NCBI RefSeq assembly: GCF_006717045.1
Contig: NZ_VFPH01000001.1
Coordinates: 3,100,001-3,164,000 of the forward strand
Direction: 5' to 3'
DNA length: 64,000 bases
Source: Pseudonocardia cypriaca
GTDB taxonomy: Bacteria > Actinomycetota > Actinomycetes > Mycobacteriales > Pseudonocardiaceae
How positions within the stretch are numbered: position 1 is the stretch's first letter; each line of letters starts with the position of its first letter. The notes under the pieces were generated by a model. That model had not been told where the DNA came from. It saw only the letters and a list, made by a program, of their open reading frames with translations, and made no database searches. The position numbers and the translations under genes are program-made. Below are positions 41,954 through 50,913 of this stretch, in pieces.

Positions 41954-42437
41954 GCGGCGCGTGCATCATCTGGACCAGCGGACGGAACCCGAGGCGCTCG
42001 TAGAGCCGGACGGCGGCGGCGTTGTCGGCGGCCACGCTGATCGACCAGTGGCGGCAGCCGCGCCTCTCCAGCTCCGCACGCACCGCCGACAGCAGTGCCG
42101 TCCCGGCACCCGCGCCCCGCGCCTGCGGCGAGACGGAGAGCGACTCGACGTCGCCCCGGATCGGCCCGAGGTCGAACGTCGGACCCGACGGCACTAGCCG
42201 GCACATCGCATAGCCGATCACCTGGTCGGCACCCTCCCTCCGGGCGAGGAACAGCAGGCCGGCGCCGTCCTGGAGCCAGGACACGTACTCGAGGCGACGC
42301 CGTTCCCACGCCTCGCCGGCGGACCGCACCGGCACCCGCCCCGCGACGACCGTCCGGTGGTGCTCGACCATCGCCATCCAGAGCGGGGCCAGTGCGTCGA
42401 CGTCGGTGAGGCTGCCGGAGGTGATCTCGATGTCCAC
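41943..42437 (-). CDS. GNAT-family N-acetyltransferase
   Basis: A 164-residue GNAT protein. The acetyl-CoA binding motif A is seen as VESLSVSPQARGAGAGTALLSAVRAEL, followed by WSISVAADNAAAVRLYERLGFRP, the standard C-terminal motif. The acceptor is not predictable. The C-terminal codons overlap the end of cbiO on the opposite strand. Confidence 0.85.
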   Translation of the reverse strand: MDIEITSGSLTDVDALAPLWMAMVEHHRTVVAGRVPVRSAGEAWERRRLEYVSWLQDGAGLLFLARREGADQVIGYAMCRLVPSGPTFDLGPIRGDVESLSVSPQARGAGAGTALLSAVRAELERRGCRHWSISVAADNAAAVRLYERLGFRPLVQMMHAPLTG

Positions 42438-42446
42438 CGGCAGAGC

Positions 42447-43025
42447 CTATGGTTGCGCTGCAACCCGGTACGTCAGCAGTACGAGGTTCTCACCGACGAC
42501 GCGGGTGCCGAAGAGCCGCATGGGCTTAACACCGCTGGTCCCGCCGAAGACGCGCTCGCCGGCCCCGACCACGAACGGGTAGGTCATCAGCCGCAGCTCG
42601 TCGACCAGGTCGTGCTCGATCAGCGCGTGGACGAGCCGGCTGCTGGCGTAGACGACGATCTCTCCGGCCACCTCCCGCTTGAGCCGTGCCACCTCGTCGA
42701 CCACGTCGCCGGAGAGGACCGTCGAGTTCGTCCAGCCGGCCTCGTCGAGGGTCGAGGACACGACGTACTTGGGCATGCTGTTCAACCGGTCCGCCACCGC
42801 ATCGCTGCGGGACGGGTACCGGGCGAGGAAGTACTCGTAGCTGCGCCTGCCCAGCAGGACGGCGTCGGCGCCCCGGATCTCGGCGACCAGCGTCTCGCGC
42901 CACTCGTGCAGGTCCTTCTCCCCCACCAGGGCGAACCAGTCGCCGCGGCCGAGTCCCTCCTCGCCCCTCGGGTCCTCGCTGACCCCGTCGAGCGAGACGT
43001 TCTCGCTGACAACGATCCTTCCCAT
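42447..43025 (-). CDS. dihydrofolate reductase family (RibD C-terminal-like) protein
   Basis: A 192-residue protein. MGRIVVSENVSLDGVSEDP and the later GADAVLLGRRSYEYF, with VSSTLDEAGWTNSTVL, match the actinobacterial DHFR-like group that shares the RibD reductase fold. They are not expected to be the essential folate enzyme, and the substrate is unknown. AAGGAG lies eight bases before the ATG at 43025. It is divergent from an ECF sigma factor gene, a common pairing, so its transcription may depend on that sigma factor. Confidence 0.86.
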   Translation of the reverse strand: MGRIVVSENVSLDGVSEDPRGEEGLGRGDWFALVGEKDLHEWRETLVAEIRGADAVLLGRRSYEYFLARYPSRSDAVADRLNSMPKYVVSSTLDEAGWTNSTVLSGDVVDEVARLKREVAGEIVVYASSRLVHALIEHDLVDELRLMTYPFVVGAGERVFGGTSGVKPMRLFGTRVVGENLVLLTYRVAAQP

Positions 43026-43084
43026 GGCGGCTCTCCTTCGATCGCGGTGTCGCTTGCCAGGAGGTAGAAACCGCGGCATCCGGA

Positions 43085-43111
43085 AACTGGGCGCCGCTGC
43101 GCCGCCCAGTT
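43085..43111. promoter_or_regulatory. 9-9-9 dyad in the divergent DHFR-like/sigma factor promoter region
   Basis: AACTGGGCG (43085-43093) and CGCCCAGTT (43103-43111) flank CCGCTGCGC midway between the two divergent genes. It could be an operator or an mRNA hairpin in the sigma factor leader. Confidence 0.4.
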
Positions 43112-43151
43112 CGTCCGGCCCCCGGTGTCGGTACGGGAGGAGGTGAGGACC

Positions 43152-44123
43152 GTGGACCTGGTGGCGCGAGCGCGCAGGGGCGACGGCGAAGCGTTCCGAC
43201 GGCTGACCGAACCGCACCGGCGGGAGCTGCTGGTGCACTGCTACCGGATGCTGGGGTCGTTGCAGGACGCCGAGGACGCCCTGCAGGACACGCTGCTCGC
43301 CGCCTGGCAGGGCCTCGACGGGTTCGAGGAACGCGCCTCGCTCCGCACGTGGCTCTACCGGATCGCCACCAACCGGTGCCTCAACGCGCGTCGGTCCGCG
43401 AGCCGGCGCCCTGCCGTGGAGTGGAACGTGCCCGATGTCGAACCCCCGGAGCCGAGCCGGCTCGGCGAGGTCGTCTGGCTCGAGCCGTGTCCCGACGCTC
43501 TGCTCGGTCCGGACGCCCGCTACGAGCGGTCCGAGTCCATCTCGCTCGCCTTCGTGACCGCCCTGCAGGTCCTGCCACCCCGCCAGGTCGCCGTGCTCGT
43601 CCTGCGCGACGTCCTCGGCTTCCACGCCGACGAGTTGGCGGCCATGTTGGAGACGACCGTCGAGTCGGTCACCAGTGCCCTCAAACGGGCCCGCGCCGGC
43701 CTGCAGCGCAAGCTCCGCGCGGCCCCGGAGCCACCTCCCGCCCCCGGCTCACCCGCCGAGGACGCGGTCGTGGCGCGGTTCGTGCACGCCTGGGAGTCCG
43801 CAGACGTGGACGACCTGGTCTCCCTCCTCACCGAGGACGTCTTCCTCTCGATGCCACCGATGCCGTTCGAGTACGAGGGCCGTGCCGTCGCGGCCCGGTT
43901 CTGCGCGAGCATCTTCACCGCGGGCCGCCGGTTCGACCTCGTCCCGACGCGCGCCAACGGCCAGCCGGCGTTCGGGGCCTACCTGCGCGCGCCGAACGGC
44001 GTCAGCCACGGAACCGGCCTCTACGTCCTCACGCTCACCGGCGACCGGATCTGCGCGATGACCCGGTTCGAGAACGGCGTGCTCCCGAGGTTCGGGCTGC
44101 CGCGGTCACTCCCGAGCCGGTGA
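43152..44123 (+). CDS. ECF sigma factor with C-terminal SnoaL-like domain (SigX5/ECF56 type)
   Basis: About 323 residues. Region 2 contains LVHCYRMLGSLQDAEDALQDTLLAAWQGL and LRTWLYRIATNRCLNARR. Region 4 contains LPPRQVAVLVLRDVLGFHADELAAMLETT and SALKRARAGLQ. The last 120 residues form a SnoaL-like domain (FVHAWESADVDDLVSLLTEDVFLSMPP) typical of this group, which lacks a separate anti-sigma factor. GTG 43152 follows GGAGGTGAGGACC; an earlier GTG at 43125 has no site. It is convergent with the stomatin-like gene, one base apart. Confidence 0.9.
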   Translation: MDLVARARRGDGEAFRRLTEPHRRELLVHCYRMLGSLQDAEDALQDTLLAAWQGLDGFEERASLRTWLYRIATNRCLNARRSASRRPAVEWNVPDVEPPEPSRLGEVVWLEPCPDALLGPDARYERSESISLAFVTALQVLPPRQVAVLVLRDVLGFHADELAAMLETTVESVTSALKRARAGLQRKLRAAPEPPPAPGSPAEDAVVARFVHAWESADVDDLVSLLTEDVFLSMPPMPFEYEGRAVAARFCASIFTAGRRFDLVPTRANGQPAFGAYLRAPNGVSHGTGLYVLTLTGDRICAMTRFENGVLPRFGLPRSLPSR

Positions 44124-44124
44124 C

Positions 44125-45483
44125 CTAGTCCCGCGGCGGTGCGGGGTAACCGGGGCGGGGGCCTCCGTTACCGCGCTCACCGCCGACCTGCGGCATCCCG
44201 CGCGGCGGGGTGGGCATGGCGCTCTCGGGCTCGGGGCCCGCCACAGGTGACGGGGCGGCCTGCTGCGGCCGTCCCTCGCGGGCCGGGGCCGGGGTGGGAG
44301 CCTCCTTGGTGAGGCCGGGCGCCGGTGCCGGCCGGGCCGAGGTGGGCATGGGCGTCTCGGGGATGGGCGCGCCGATCGGCGGCACCTCCTTGCGGGCCTG
44401 CGCCTCGGCGTCGGCCACGACCTTCGCGATCTCCGGGTCGCTCTTTGTGTCGAACCAGTGCCGGATCTCCGCCTCGTCGTAGTCCGGCTTGGAGACCTCG
44501 TCGAGGGGGCTGGGCTGGAACCGGAAGACGCCGTCCTCGCCGGGCGCGCCCAGCATGCGGGTGAACCCCTCGAGGGCCTTGCCGAAGTCGGACGGCACGA
44601 TCCAGACCTTGTTGGCCTCGCCCTTCGCCATCTCCGGCAGGGTCTGCAGGTACTGGTAGGCGAGCAGCTCCGGGGTCGGCTTGCCGGACTTGATCGCGGC
44701 GAACACGGTCTCGATCGCCTTGGCCTGGCCCTGCGCCTGCAGCGCACGGGCCGCGCGCTCGCCCTCCGCACGGAGGATGCGGGACTGCCGCTCGGCCTCC
44801 GCGTTGAGGATGGCGGCCTGCTTGGCGCCTTCCGCGGTGAGGATCTGGCTCTGCTTGTTGCCCTCGGCGCTGCGGATCGCGGACTCCCGCTGCCCCTCGG
44901 CCGTGAGGATCATCGCCCGCTTCTCGCGGTCGGCCTTCATCTGCCGCTCCATCGACTCCTGGATCGACGCAGGCGGGTCGATGGCCTTGATCTCCACGCG
45001 GCCCACCCGGATGCCCCAGCGACCCGTGGCCTCGTCCAGCTCGCCGCGCAGCACGGTGTTGATCTGGTCCCGGGAGGTGAGCGTGCCCTCCAGGGTCATC
45101 CCGCCGACGACGTTGCGCAGCGTCGTGGTGGTGATCTGCTCGACGCCGGTGATGTAGTCGGAGATCTCGTAGACGGCGGCCTTCGGGTCGGTCACCTGGA
45201 AGTAGACGACGGTGTCGATGTTGACCGTCAGGTTGTCCTGGGTGATCACCGGCTGCGGCGGGAACGAGACCACCTGCTCGCGCAGGTCGATCCGCTCGCG
45301 CACCTTGTCGATGAACGGCACCAGGAACGCGAGCCCCGGCTCCGCGGTGCCCTTGTACCGCCCGAGCCGCTCGATCACGGCGGCCGTGGCCTGCGGGATG
45401 ATCTGCACCGCCTTCACCAGCGACACGACCACGAGCAACACCAGCAACACCACGACGACCAGCACCACGGTGCCTTCGGTCAC
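44125..45483 (-). CDS. SPFH/Band 7 (stomatin-like) membrane protein
   Basis: About 452 residues. An N-terminal membrane helix (TVVLVVVVLLVLLVVVSLV) precedes the SPFH domain with IPQATAAVIERLGRYKGTAEPGL and VVSFPPQPVITQDNLTVNID. A long Ala/Glu/Arg coiled coil (about 185-270) follows, then a Pro-rich tail. Such proteins oligomerise into membrane microdomain scaffolds and can regulate proteases. The NfeD-like gene 31 bases upstream is the usual partner. The GTG at 45483 follows GAGGGGGCTGCC. Confidence 0.9.
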   Translation of the reverse strand: MTEGTVVLVVVVLLVLLVVVSLVKAVQIIPQATAAVIERLGRYKGTAEPGLAFLVPFIDKVRERIDLREQVVSFPPQPVITQDNLTVNIDTVVYFQVTDPKAAVYEISDYITGVEQITTTTLRNVVGGMTLEGTLTSRDQINTVLRGELDEATGRWGIRVGRVEIKAIDPPASIQESMERQMKADREKRAMILTAEGQRESAIRSAEGNKQSQILTAEGAKQAAILNAEAERQSRILRAEGERAARALQAQGQAKAIETVFAAIKSGKPTPELLAYQYLQTLPEMAKGEANKVWIVPSDFGKALEGFTRMLGAPGEDGVFRFQPSPLDEVSKPDYDEAEIRHWFDTKSDPEIAKVVADAEAQARKEVPPIGAPIPETPMPTSARPAPAPGLTKEAPTPAPAREGRPQQAAPSPVAGPEPESAMPTPPRGMPQVGGERGNGGPRPGYPAPPRD

Positions 45484-45514
45484 GGCAGCCCCCTCTCGGA
45501 GCAACGTCGGAATT

Positions 45515-45949
45515 TCAGTCCTGTGCGACGACGACGGCGGTGGCGCCGGAGATGCTCAGCACGGTCACGCGGGCACCGGGCTCGATCGCGGCGTGCCCGT
45601 CGCTCGCCCGCGCCGACCACAGGTCGCCGCCGATCTTCACCCGGCCACCGTGCTCGTCGACCCGCGCGACCACGATCGCGGTGCTCCCCAGCAGCGCGTG
45701 GTGGTGCATCAGCGCGGGGTCGAGGCCCCGGTCGAGCCGCTTGCGCAGCGCCGGGCGCACCGCGAACAGCAGCAGCACCGACACGACCGCGAACACGACG
45801 CCGCCGACGAGCGGGCCGCCGACCAGCAACGACACCCCACCCGCCGCCAGCGCGCCGCCGCCGAGCATCAGCAGGACGAACTCGCCGGACAGCAGCTCCG
45901 CCACCACGAGCAGCCCGCCGACGATGAGCCAGATCACGGCGGCCGTCAT
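45515..45949 (-). CDS. NfeD-like membrane protein
   Basis: A 144-residue protein with three N-terminal helices (for example VIWLIVGGLLVVAELLSGEFVLLMLGGGA, split by short turns) and a C-terminal OB-fold: LLGSTAIVVARVDEHGGRVKIGGDLWSARA then GARVTVLSISGATAVV. This is the short NfeD form without protease domain. It is almost always paired with a stomatin-like protein, as here. Confidence 0.9.
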   Translation of the reverse strand: MTAAVIWLIVGGLLVVAELLSGEFVLLMLGGGALAAGGVSLLVGGPLVGGVVFAVVSVLLLFAVRPALRKRLDRGLDPALMHHHALLGSTAIVVARVDEHGGRVKIGGDLWSARASDGHAAIEPGARVTVLSISGATAVVVAQD

Positions 45950-45994
45950 GGCGCAGATCCTGCCAGATCCGTTCCGGCCGGTGATCGCCTGAGA

Positions 45995-46807
45995 TCAGGT
46001 GGTTACGAAGTCGATGAGCTGCTCGACCGCCCCGATCAGCGGTGTCTCCAGGTCCTTGTAGGTGCGGACGGCACCGAGCACGCGGCGGGCACCGTCGGCC
46101 GGCTCGCCCCACCCCAGCGCGCGGCAGACCCCGGTCTTCCAGTCGGTGCCCCGCGGCACCTGCGGCCACTGCCTGATCCCCACGACCGACGGCTTCACGG
46201 CCTGCCACACGTCGACGTACGGGTGGCCGGTGACGAGCACGTGCGGGCCCGCGACCGCGGCCGCGGCGCGGGTCTCCTTCGAGCCCTCCACCAGGTGGTC
46301 AACGAGCACCCCGAGGTGCCGCTGCGGCCCCGGCTCGAACTCGGCCACGGCGGCGGCGAGGTCGTCCATGCCGTGCATCGGCTCCACCACGATGCCCTCG
46401 ACGCGCAGGTCGTGGCCCCACACCCGTTCGACGAGCTCGGCGTCGTGCAGGCCCTCCACCCAGATGCGCGCCGCTCGCGCGGTGCGGGCGGTGTGCCCCT
46501 GCACGCGCACCGACCCGGACGCGGAGCGCGTGGGCGCCGCCGGAGTCCGCTTCGGGATGACGAGGGTGGCCGGCGCGCCCTCGTACAGGAACGCCGCCGG
46601 ACGCAGCGGGAACACCCGCTTGCCGCCGTGGCGGTCCTCCAGGGTGACGCCGTGCCCGTCGATCCCGACGACGGCGCCGCAGAACCCGCTCGCCGGGTCC
46701 TCCACCACGAGCCCCGGCTCGGCCGGGACCTCCGGGATCTGCTTGCGCGTCCGGATGCGGGTGCCGTCGGCTGCGAACGCGCCTCGGTAGTCGTGCGCAC
46801 GGGTCAC
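45995..46807 (-). CDS. DUF3097 family protein
   Basis: A 270-residue soluble protein. The opening YRGAFAADGTRIRTRKQIPEVPAEPGLVVED and central ARIWVEGLHDAELVERVWGHDLRVEGIVVEPMHG are the recognisable blocks; the latter resembles Toprim-type strands. Then LVDHLVEGSKET and VTGHPYVDVWQAVKP follow. DUF3097 is restricted largely to actinobacteria and has no proven function; a Toprim-like nucleic-acid role is only a guess. It lies 45 bases upstream of the NfeD gene on the same strand. Confidence 0.86.
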   Translation of the reverse strand: MTRAHDYRGAFAADGTRIRTRKQIPEVPAEPGLVVEDPASGFCGAVVGIDGHGVTLEDRHGGKRVFPLRPAAFLYEGAPATLVIPKRTPAAPTRSASGSVRVQGHTARTARAARIWVEGLHDAELVERVWGHDLRVEGIVVEPMHGMDDLAAAVAEFEPGPQRHLGVLVDHLVEGSKETRAAAAVAGPHVLVTGHPYVDVWQAVKPSVVGIRQWPQVPRGTDWKTGVCRALGWGEPADGARRVLGAVRTYKDLETPLIGAVEQLIDFVTT

Positions 46808-46948
46808 GCACCCGTTCTACCGGGCCCGGAACGCCGGTTCCGCGTGCGACACGCCGGGTCACCGCGCGTGAGCTGCGGCAACGGAGCGTGCTCACGTTCA
46901 CCCCGAGGCGGCAGTGCTCTCGCACTCGGACGTGGATAGCCTGACGCC

Positions 46949-47770
46949 GTGCCCTGCCCCTCCGCCACCTTCACCGTGTGGGCCTCGGCCTGGCTGGTGG
47001 GCGCCGCCGCGCCCGACGACGTCCTCGACGCGCTCGCCCCATGGGCCGACGCGCACGACGTCCAAGCCGCCGATTCGGACACTGCACAGCTCACCAGCCT
47101 GCCTGCGCCGGGAGCGCCGGTCAGCTCGGTGACGTTCCTGCTCGCGGCGCTGCGACGGGCCACGGCCGGGCACGGTGCAGCCGGCCCGGCCCGCCTGGTG
47201 CTGACGGCGCCCGGCGACGCGCGCGGGCTCCCCGGGCCCGGCGTGTTCAGCACCGCGGCCACCATGGCGGGCGAGGGCGTGCTCTTCCCGGAGACGGGCC
47301 CCGGAGGCGGGCTGGGCATCGTGCCCACGACGGTCGCCGACGGTGTGCTGCGCTGGACCGTCTACCGCGTGCTGGATCCGGGCCCGCCACCCGAGTTCGT
47401 CGCGCTGACCCACGCTGAGCGCGACCTGCGCGACCAGGTGCGGCAGTCCGCCTCCGTCCTCACCTCCCTCGGGGTCGCGCGGCACCGCCCGGGCGTCCGG
47501 GAGGAGATCGCCGCCGCGCTGCGCGCCCGGCCGGCGTCGCTGTGGCCCGCCGGCATGCCGCAGCAGTCCCTGCGCGTCCTGCAGCACGCCGACGAGGTGG
47601 AGGCGATCCTCGCGGCGGCGAAGATCGACGACCCGGGCGGCGCCCTCTCCGCATCCGCCGCCGGCGCACGCCGCGAGGCCCTGCGCCCGATCGAGACGGC
47701 GGTACGGGTCGCCCGCCGCGCCGCGGTGGCCGAGGCCGTCCGCGTGCTGGCGAGCAGCCCGCTGGTCTGA
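46949..47770 (+). CDS. hypothetical protein, Ala-rich
   Basis: A 273-residue soluble protein without a recognised family. The first half has alternating strands (TFTVWASAWLVGAAAPDDVLDALAPWADAHDV) and a segment LVLTAPGDARGLPGPG. The second half is helical (LTHAERDLRDQVRQSASVL, then an Ala/Arg-rich C-terminal helix). Coding character matches neighbours. TAGCCT ends six bases before the GTG with no ribosome-binding site, which suggests leaderless translation. The gene is divergent from the DUF3097 gene and its 3' end faces the large repeat element copy B. Confidence 0.7.
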   Translation: MPCPSATFTVWASAWLVGAAAPDDVLDALAPWADAHDVQAADSDTAQLTSLPAPGAPVSSVTFLLAALRRATAGHGAAGPARLVLTAPGDARGLPGPGVFSTAATMAGEGVLFPETGPGGGLGIVPTTVADGVLRWTVYRVLDPGPPPEFVALTHAERDLRDQVRQSASVLTSLGVARHRPGVREEIAAALRARPASLWPAGMPQQSLRVLQHADEVEAILAAAKIDDPGGALSASAAGARREALRPIETAVRVARRAAVAEAVRVLASSPLV

Positions 47771-47819
47771 CGCACGGTCGAGGGGGCTGGGCTCCTGGCC
47801 TTCCGATGCGGCACACCCC

Positions 47820-48406
47820 TCCAGGTCGACCTCCACCCAGGCCTTCGGTGGCGCCGCGCATCGTGCGGGGCCGCCCCTCACGCCTCAAGCGCGCTGCGCG
47901 TCGCTGCCGCGATCGCTTCGCGACCCTTGACCCGCGAGCCTCTACGGCCCCTGAGGGCCCGCTTCGCGGGCAGGCCCGGGCCTGCCCCTTTCGGCGCGCG
48001 GCGCCACCGAAGGCCGGTCTCACCACCATGATCAGCGTTTCGGTGCGAAACCCGACGCCCTGCGTCGGGAAACGCACCCAACTGGTGATCTTCACAGCCC
48101 ACACCCGTTCTCGGCCCGCGCTGGCCGTCGACCGGTCGCGTGGGCCGACACGGGGTGCGCGAGCAAAACCGGGTGCGCCGTGGCAAGGAGATCGCCGACA
48201 CCGGCCTCCTGGCGGCGCCGCGCACCAAGAGGGCAGGCCCTTGGGCCTGCCCGCAAAGCTTGCCCTCAAGGGGTCGCAGAGGCTCACAGGTCAAGGGGCG
48301 CGAAGCGCTCGCGAAGCGACGCGCAGCGCGCTTGAGGCGTGAGGGGCGGCCCCGCACAATGCGCGGCGCCGCCAGGAGGCCCCGAGAAGAAAGACCTTGA
48401 GCCAGG
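47820..48406. repeat. composite inverted-repeat element, copy B
   Basis: It has the same plan and orientation as the element at 27951-28494. The left unit (47841-48014) has a perfect 19-bp terminal inverted repeat, the right unit (48203-48381) a perfect 22-bp one, and the core between them is about 188 bp. The first 49 bases of the left unit are identical to copy A, and over 40 bases at the end of the right unit are identical. The core is unrelated to that of copy A but holds hairpins of its own: GTTTCG GTG CGAAAC (48038-48052) and CCCGACGC CCT GCGTCGGG (48051-48069). It fills a convergent gap. Confidence 0.9.
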
Positions 48407-48408
48407 GA

Positions 48409-49536
48409 TCAGCCCGGCACGCACCACCGGTCGAGCAGCTCTCGGTACACCACCACGGCCTGCTCCACCCGGCTGGCGTGGCAGTACTCGTCGACGACGT
48501 GGCACTGGGCCGGCTCGCCCGGACCGAGCACCACGGTGGGTGCCGGGCTCCCGCCACCCCCGAGCACGCCGGCCAGGACGGACGCGTCGGTGAAGAACCG
48601 CGCGGGCGGCGCCACCTCGTCGGACGCGCCGGCGGCCTGCAGCGCGGCACGAACCATCCCGACGAACGGCTCGTCGGCGCCGGTGTCGAGCGGCGGCAGC
48701 ACGACGTGGTCGTCCAGCTCCACCCGCTCCCCCGCGAGCAGGCCGACCTGAGCGCGCAGCTGCCCGGCGTCCACCCCGGGCACGGTGCGGATGTCCAGCA
48801 TCAGCTCCGCGGCGTCGGGCACCACGTTCGGGGCCACCCCGCCGCGCAGCACACCGACGTTCGCGGTGACCGGCCCGAACCGGTCGTCCCTCGGCCAGCC
48901 CGCGTGGTCGTGCAGCGCCACCGCAGCGCGCGCGAGCCGGACCACCGCGTTGTCGCCCAGCTCGGGCGCGGAGCCGTGGGCGGCGCGGCCCGCGGCGCGC
49001 AGCCGCATCCAGTGCGCTCCCTTGTGCGCGATCACCAGGGCGTTGGCCGTCGGCTCCGCGACGACGAGCGGGCCGCCGCCTGCGATGGCGTCCCGGCCCG
49101 CCGCGTCGAGGTTCACCAGACCCGTGCAGCCGGTCTCCTCGCCAGCGGTGAGCACCAGCTGCACGCCCCGGCAGGTGTGCGGTCGGGCGGAGTGCTCGAC
49201 GGTGGCAGCCACCGCGGCGGCCACGCCGGACTTCATGTCGCTCGCGCCGCGACCCACCACCTTGTCCCCGTCGCGCTCGGCCGCCCACGGGTCCACCGAC
49301 CAGTCCTCGGCCCGTACGGGGACGGTGTCGAGGTGGCCGGTGAACGTGAGCGGCGGCCCGTCGCCGCCCGCCGTCCGCGCGACGAGCTGCTCGCGCCCCG
49401 GCTCCCACTCCAGCAGCCGGGTCACGAGCCCGGCCTCCTCGAGCAGGCCCGCGCAGTGCCGCGCCGCGGTTCCCTCGCCGCCGCCGATCGTCCGGAACCG
49501 GATCAGCTCACCCAGCAGGTCGAGGACGTCGGTCAC
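48409..49536 (-). CDS. M20-family metallopeptidase (succinyl-diaminopimelate desuccinylase / acylase type)
   Basis: About 375 residues. The di-zinc motifs are intact: FTGHLDTVPV, GRGASDMKSGVAAAV, and the catalytic EE in LTAGEETGCTG. A lid domain follows around AHWMRLRAAGRAAHGS. M20 enzymes of this branch hydrolyse N-acyl amino acids or succinyl-DAP; the true dapE usually sits near dapD, absent here. The GTG at 49536 overlaps the stop of an MHS transporter gene (GTGA). That coupling suggests uptake of an acylated compound followed by its hydrolysis rather than lysine synthesis. Confidence 0.85.
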   Translation of the reverse strand: MTDVLDLLGELIRFRTIGGGEGTAARHCAGLLEEAGLVTRLLEWEPGREQLVARTAGGDGPPLTFTGHLDTVPVRAEDWSVDPWAAERDGDKVVGRGASDMKSGVAAAVAATVEHSARPHTCRGVQLVLTAGEETGCTGLVNLDAAGRDAIAGGGPLVVAEPTANALVIAHKGAHWMRLRAAGRAAHGSAPELGDNAVVRLARAAVALHDHAGWPRDDRFGPVTANVGVLRGGVAPNVVPDAAELMLDIRTVPGVDAGQLRAQVGLLAGERVELDDHVVLPPLDTGADEPFVGMVRAALQAAGASDEVAPPARFFTDASVLAGVLGGGGSPAPTVVLGPGEPAQCHVVDEYCHASRVEQAVVVYRELLDRWCVPG

Positions 49537-50834
49537 CGCAGCACCTGGCCCCGCGTCTCGGGCAGGGTGAGGATCACGAGGAAGGCGATCACCGCGCCCG
49601 CGGCGACGTACCAGAAGAAGGCCTGCGCGTAGCCGGCGGCGGACAGCGTCTGGATCACCAGCGGAGCGGTCCCGCCGAACGTCGCGACCGTGAGGTTGTA
49701 CCAAGCGCCGATGCCCAGGCCGCGCAGTTCGGTGGGGAACAGCTCACTCATGATCGCGGGTGCGATCGAGGTCATGGCCGTGTAGAGCCCGAGCCCCACG
49801 ACGAAGACGACGAGCATGTTCCAGAACCCGGGCCCGATCAGTGCCGACAGCGGCACGATCAGCACGGCCGTGGCGGCCGACCACACCATCAGCTGCGGCT
49901 TGCGTCCGAACCGGTCCGACAGCACGCCCATCGGGTACTGCAGCGCCACGAAGATGGCGGTCGCGATGGACAGGGCCCAGAACACCTCACGCGCGTCGGC
50001 GCCCCGCGACGTCACCGCGAACGGGGTGAGCGCGGAGAAGAACGTGTAGTAGCACAGCGTCGAGAGCAGGGTGAACGCGATGAGCTGCCCGACCGCCTTC
50101 GGGTGCTCGGTCAGCGTCAGCAACAGTGGGCGCTTCACCTGCTGGGCCTTGGCCTTGTTCTCCTCGAACTGCTCGGTCTCCGGCATGGCCCGCCGCAGCC
50201 ACAGCCCGATCAGCCCGAGCACGCCGCCGATGATGAACGGGATGCGCCACCCGTACGCGGCCAGCTCCTCGCGGGACAGCACCTGCGTGAGCAGCGCGCC
50301 GAGCAGCGACGCGAGCAGCACCGCCGAACCCGTGGAGATGTAGAAGAACGACGAGTAGCGGCCGCGCCGCTCCGGGGGTGCGATCTCGGCGAGGTATGCC
50401 GAGGCGTTGGAGACCTCCCCGCCGAGCGACATGCCCTGCCCGATGCGCGCGAGCAGCAGCAGGATCGGCGCGAGCCAGCCCACTTGCTCCCACGTCGGCA
50501 GGATGCCGATGATGAACGACCCGCCCGCCATCAGGGTGATCGTCAGCAGCATGGCCGTGCGCCGTCCCCGCAGGTCGGCGAACCTGCCGAGCAGCCAGCC
50601 GCCCAGCGGGCGGAAGAAGAACGCCAGCGCGTAAGCGGCGAACGTGTTGATCAGCGCGAGGGTCGGGTTCTCCGGCGAGAAGATCTGCGTCGCGAAGAAG
50701 ATGCTGAACGTCGCGTAGATCGTCCAGTCGTACCACTCGATGGCGTTCCCGACCGACGCCGCCACCAGCGTCCGGACGGGTAGCCGGTGTACCGGCGTTT
50801 CCTTGCCGATGGACGGCGTCGATCGGTCGGACAC
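49533..50834 (-). CDS. MFS transporter of the metabolite:H+ symporter (MHS) family
   Basis: A 433-residue 12-helix transporter. VAASVGNAIEWYDWTIYATFSIFFATQIF is the MHS family signature in helix 1, then RPLGGWLLGRFADLRGRRTAM in loop 2-3, and ARIGQGMSLGGEVSNASAYLAEIAPP in helix 4. Family members import proline, betaine, citrate, ketoglutarate and similar acids. It is translationally coupled to the M20 hydrolase gene, implying that the substrate is an acylated or amide-bonded carboxylate. The GTG at 50834 follows GGGGAG. Confidence 0.89.
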   Translation of the reverse strand: MSDRSTPSIGKETPVHRLPVRTLVAASVGNAIEWYDWTIYATFSIFFATQIFSPENPTLALINTFAAYALAFFFRPLGGWLLGRFADLRGRRTAMLLTITLMAGGSFIIGILPTWEQVGWLAPILLLLARIGQGMSLGGEVSNASAYLAEIAPPERRGRYSSFFYISTGSAVLLASLLGALLTQVLSREELAAYGWRIPFIIGGVLGLIGLWLRRAMPETEQFEENKAKAQQVKRPLLLTLTEHPKAVGQLIAFTLLSTLCYYTFFSALTPFAVTSRGADAREVFWALSIATAIFVALQYPMGVLSDRFGRKPQLMVWSAATAVLIVPLSALIGPGFWNMLVVFVVGLGLYTAMTSIAPAIMSELFPTELRGLGIGAWYNLTVATFGGTAPLVIQTLSAAGYAQAFFWYVAAGAVIAFLVILTLPETRGQVLR

Positions 50835-50913
50835 TGGTCGCTCCCCGGGCTACGTGACAGACGGTGAGGCGACATTAGGCCACCTGGTCGCCGTCGTCAC
50901 CCGAGAGATCTGA

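Noticed and set aside
43082..43115. ECF-type promoter (GGAAAC and CGTC) ahead of the sigma factor gene
   Set aside because: The two boxes are 24 bases apart, too far for an ECF promoter; the dyad at 43085-43111 explains the sequence better.
27951..48406. Composite transposon bounded by repeat elements A and B
   Set aside because: The 20-kb segment between them holds ordinary housekeeping-type genes with no transposase, and neither element shows a target-site duplication.
48409..49536. Naming the M20 gene dapE outright
   Set aside because: The family includes many acylases, no lysine-pathway gene is nearby, and coupling to an importer favours another substrate.
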